Shown piece after piece: positions 63,183 to 64,000 of a stretch of 64,000 bases of DNA; within the stretch, counting starts at the first letter, position 1; each line of letters starts with the position of its first letter. The DNA comes from Nitrospirae bacterium JdFR-85. Its GTDB lineage: Bacteria > Nitrospirota > Thermodesulfovibrionia > Thermodesulfovibrionales > JdFR-85. The notes beneath the pieces are model-generated. The model made no database searches. It saw nothing but the letters and a program-made list of their open reading frames with translations, and was not told where the DNA came from. The DNA lies in NCBI GenBank assembly GCA_002011745.1, contig MTOU01000027.1:45095-109094 (forward strand), written 5' to 3'. A program made the position numbers and the translations under genes.

Positions 63183-63746
63183 ATGTTTATGGAGCCTAAC
63201 AATAAAATAAAAAATATTTTACACTCTGAAAAAGGGATTGCCCTTGTTATTACATTGGTGCTTGCTGCTGTAGCACTCGCAATTAGCACCACCACAATAT
63301 ATATGGTTACCCAGAGAATAACTATCTCAGGGGTTGAGAAGAGATACTTCACAGCTCTGGCAGCCGCAAGGGGAGGTTCAGAAATAGCCAGGAAATATTT
63401 TAACCTAATTAATTATGGATACTCCTATCAACATCCTAATTGTACAGTAGACAATCTAACATGTTTAGAGGAAAAACTTCAGAATCAAACTTCAGACTGG
63501 ACTACTACCTGTAGAGATCAGGGGATCATAACCTGTACCTTAGGTAATTACAGGGTTATTATAGAACTAACAGACACAATAGAAGGAAACACAGGCGCAG
63601 CAAGTAGAGCAAGAGGAGTGGTCACTACAAATAACCTGATACCAAACCCTTCTGTGTATCCCTATATATATAAAGTCTCCATCCTCAGTGAAAGTACAAA
63701 AAATCTTCGTGAGAATGCAAATATTATTATGCTGTATGCCTTCTAA
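63183..63746 (+). CDS. PilX/GspK-like minor pilin
   Basis: 187 residues. EKG|IALVITLVLAAVALAI is the PilX-type signal without the +5 glutamate. The body has paired cysteines (CTVDNLTC, and TTCRDQGIITC). AAGGAG lies seven bases before ATG. It ends the pilus operon, and no clear terminator follows. Confidence 0.78.
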   Translation: MFMEPNNKIKNILHSEKGIALVITLVLAAVALAISTTTIYMVTQRITISGVEKRYFTALAAARGGSEIARKYFNLINYGYSYQHPNCTVDNLTCLEEKLQNQTSDWTTTCRDQGIITCTLGNYRVIIELTDTIEGNTGAASRARGVVTTNNLIPNPSVYPYIYKVSILSESTKNLRENANIIMLYAF

Positions 63747-63771
63747 CTCCAGTTATATCACCCTATAACAC

Positions 63772-63800
63772 TTGACAATATATTGGCTTTTTTGTAATTA
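63772..63800 (+). promoter_or_regulatory. possible promoter of the cytochrome gene
   Basis: A perfect TTGACA (63772-63777) followed after 17 bases by a weak TAATTA (63795-63800), in the 97-base gap before the ATG at 63844. No other feature is seen there. Confidence 0.35.
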
Positions 63801-63843
63801 TGATGACAATTTAAACTCCATATTTTAATTTTTTGAGACAAAA

Positions 63844-64000
63844 ATGAGAAAAGTCTTATTTTTGACATGTATCCTAATATTAGTTCTATCTCCTTCAATT
63901 TATGCCCTTGATGCACCTCATAATGAGACTAATGATATATCCTGTTTTGACTGTCACTTAGGGGGGCAGTCTACAGTAGACCCCAATCTGGTGTGTATGC
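63844..64000 (+). CDS. secreted c-type cytochrome, 3' end cut by window edge
   Basis: 52 residues visible. A signal peptide (about 1-21, VLFLTCILILVLSPSIYA) is followed by DISC-FDC-H (CxxCH), one haem c site. The following text and frequent NETND/CFDCH pattern resemble multihaem cytochromes, but only one haem motif is inside the window. It is periplasmic by prediction. No clear Shine-Dalgarno precedes it. It may be unrelated to the pilus operon just upstream. Confidence 0.75.
   Translation, partial: MRKVLFLTCILILVLSPSIYALDAPHNETNDISCFDCHLGGQSTVDPNLVCM

Overview
The window is an ordinary chromosomal region of an AT-rich (roughly 40% G+C), Gram-negative, pilus-bearing bacterium with c-type cytochromes. 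LPS heptose genes, type II secretion / type IV pilus parts, two sigma-54-type promoters, a haem-binding sensor kinase and many large multidomain sensors fit an anaerobe. My best guess is a relative of Thermodesulfovibrio (Nitrospirota). This is inferred from gene content and protein style and is not proven. I saw no insertion sequence, prophage, integrase or CRISPR array.

Layout. 1-3.1 kb: edge-truncated heptose kinase (rfaE1), an EamA permease and a B12-binding radical SAM enzyme. 3.1-7.4 kb (minus): six-gene gspH-I-J-K-L-M-like operon for minor pseudopilins and their inner-membrane platform. 7.5-11.6 kb (plus): thrS-infC-rpmI-rplT-pheS, with infC apparently starting at AUA and no pheT after pheS. 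11.6-17.3 kb: a haem-domain histidine kinase and an NtrC-type regulator, then dyad operators, a near-consensus sigma-54 promoter and a three-gene cassette (tiny membrane protein, small soluble protein, divergent YeiH-family transporter) closed by a perfect bidirectional terminator. 17.3-19.8 kb (minus): a 28-residue basic ribosomal-type protein, a coiled-coil protein, a hydrolase and a diguanylate cyclase.

19.9-34.2 kb (plus, mostly metabolism): YihY membrane protein, two tandem zinc dehydrogenases, hemY/hemG-type protoporphyrinogen oxidase, ilvD, rpiB, a heptosyltransferase-heptose-bisphosphate phosphatase fusion, a UPF0182 giant membrane protein, a HAD phosphatase and a PPC/DUF296 protein. 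A cyclophilin-like gene lies opposite. 34.3-42.7 kb: a signalling block with a single-domain receiver, a PilJ-GAF3 kinase, another receiver, an HD-GYP c-di-GMP phosphodiesterase, and a convergent 1088-residue hybrid kinase with a periplasmic solute-binding sensor. 42.8-49.2 kb: gspE-gspF ATPase/platform pair, a DUF4388-J-TPR protein, AMMECR1 and a polyprenyl diphosphate synthase.

49.2-56.4 kb (minus): pgpA-pncC-thpR-recA-pilT-recX-bamE-like-alaS. This is the classic recA-recX-alaS order with the pilus retraction ATPase pilT inserted and an SOS-box-like CTGT-N8-ACAG before recA. 56.5 kb: tRNA-Gln(TTG). 56.7-63.7 kb (plus): a sigma-54-type promoter with an upstream palindrome, then a small secreted protein, PilY1 and minor pilins (FimT, PilV, PilW, PilX). 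The right edge cuts a secreted CxxCH cytochrome.

The pilus and secretion genes are spread over four loci here (3-7, 43-45, 53, 57-64 kb). Those loci together supply an assembly ATPase, platform, retraction ATPase, minor pilins and tip adhesin, but not the major pilin or the secretin. The most distinctive unit is the haem-kinase / sigma-54 / YeiH-cassette locus at 11.6-17.3 kb. Genes are tightly packed: several convergent pairs overlap by a few bases and no gap exceeds about 250 bases.
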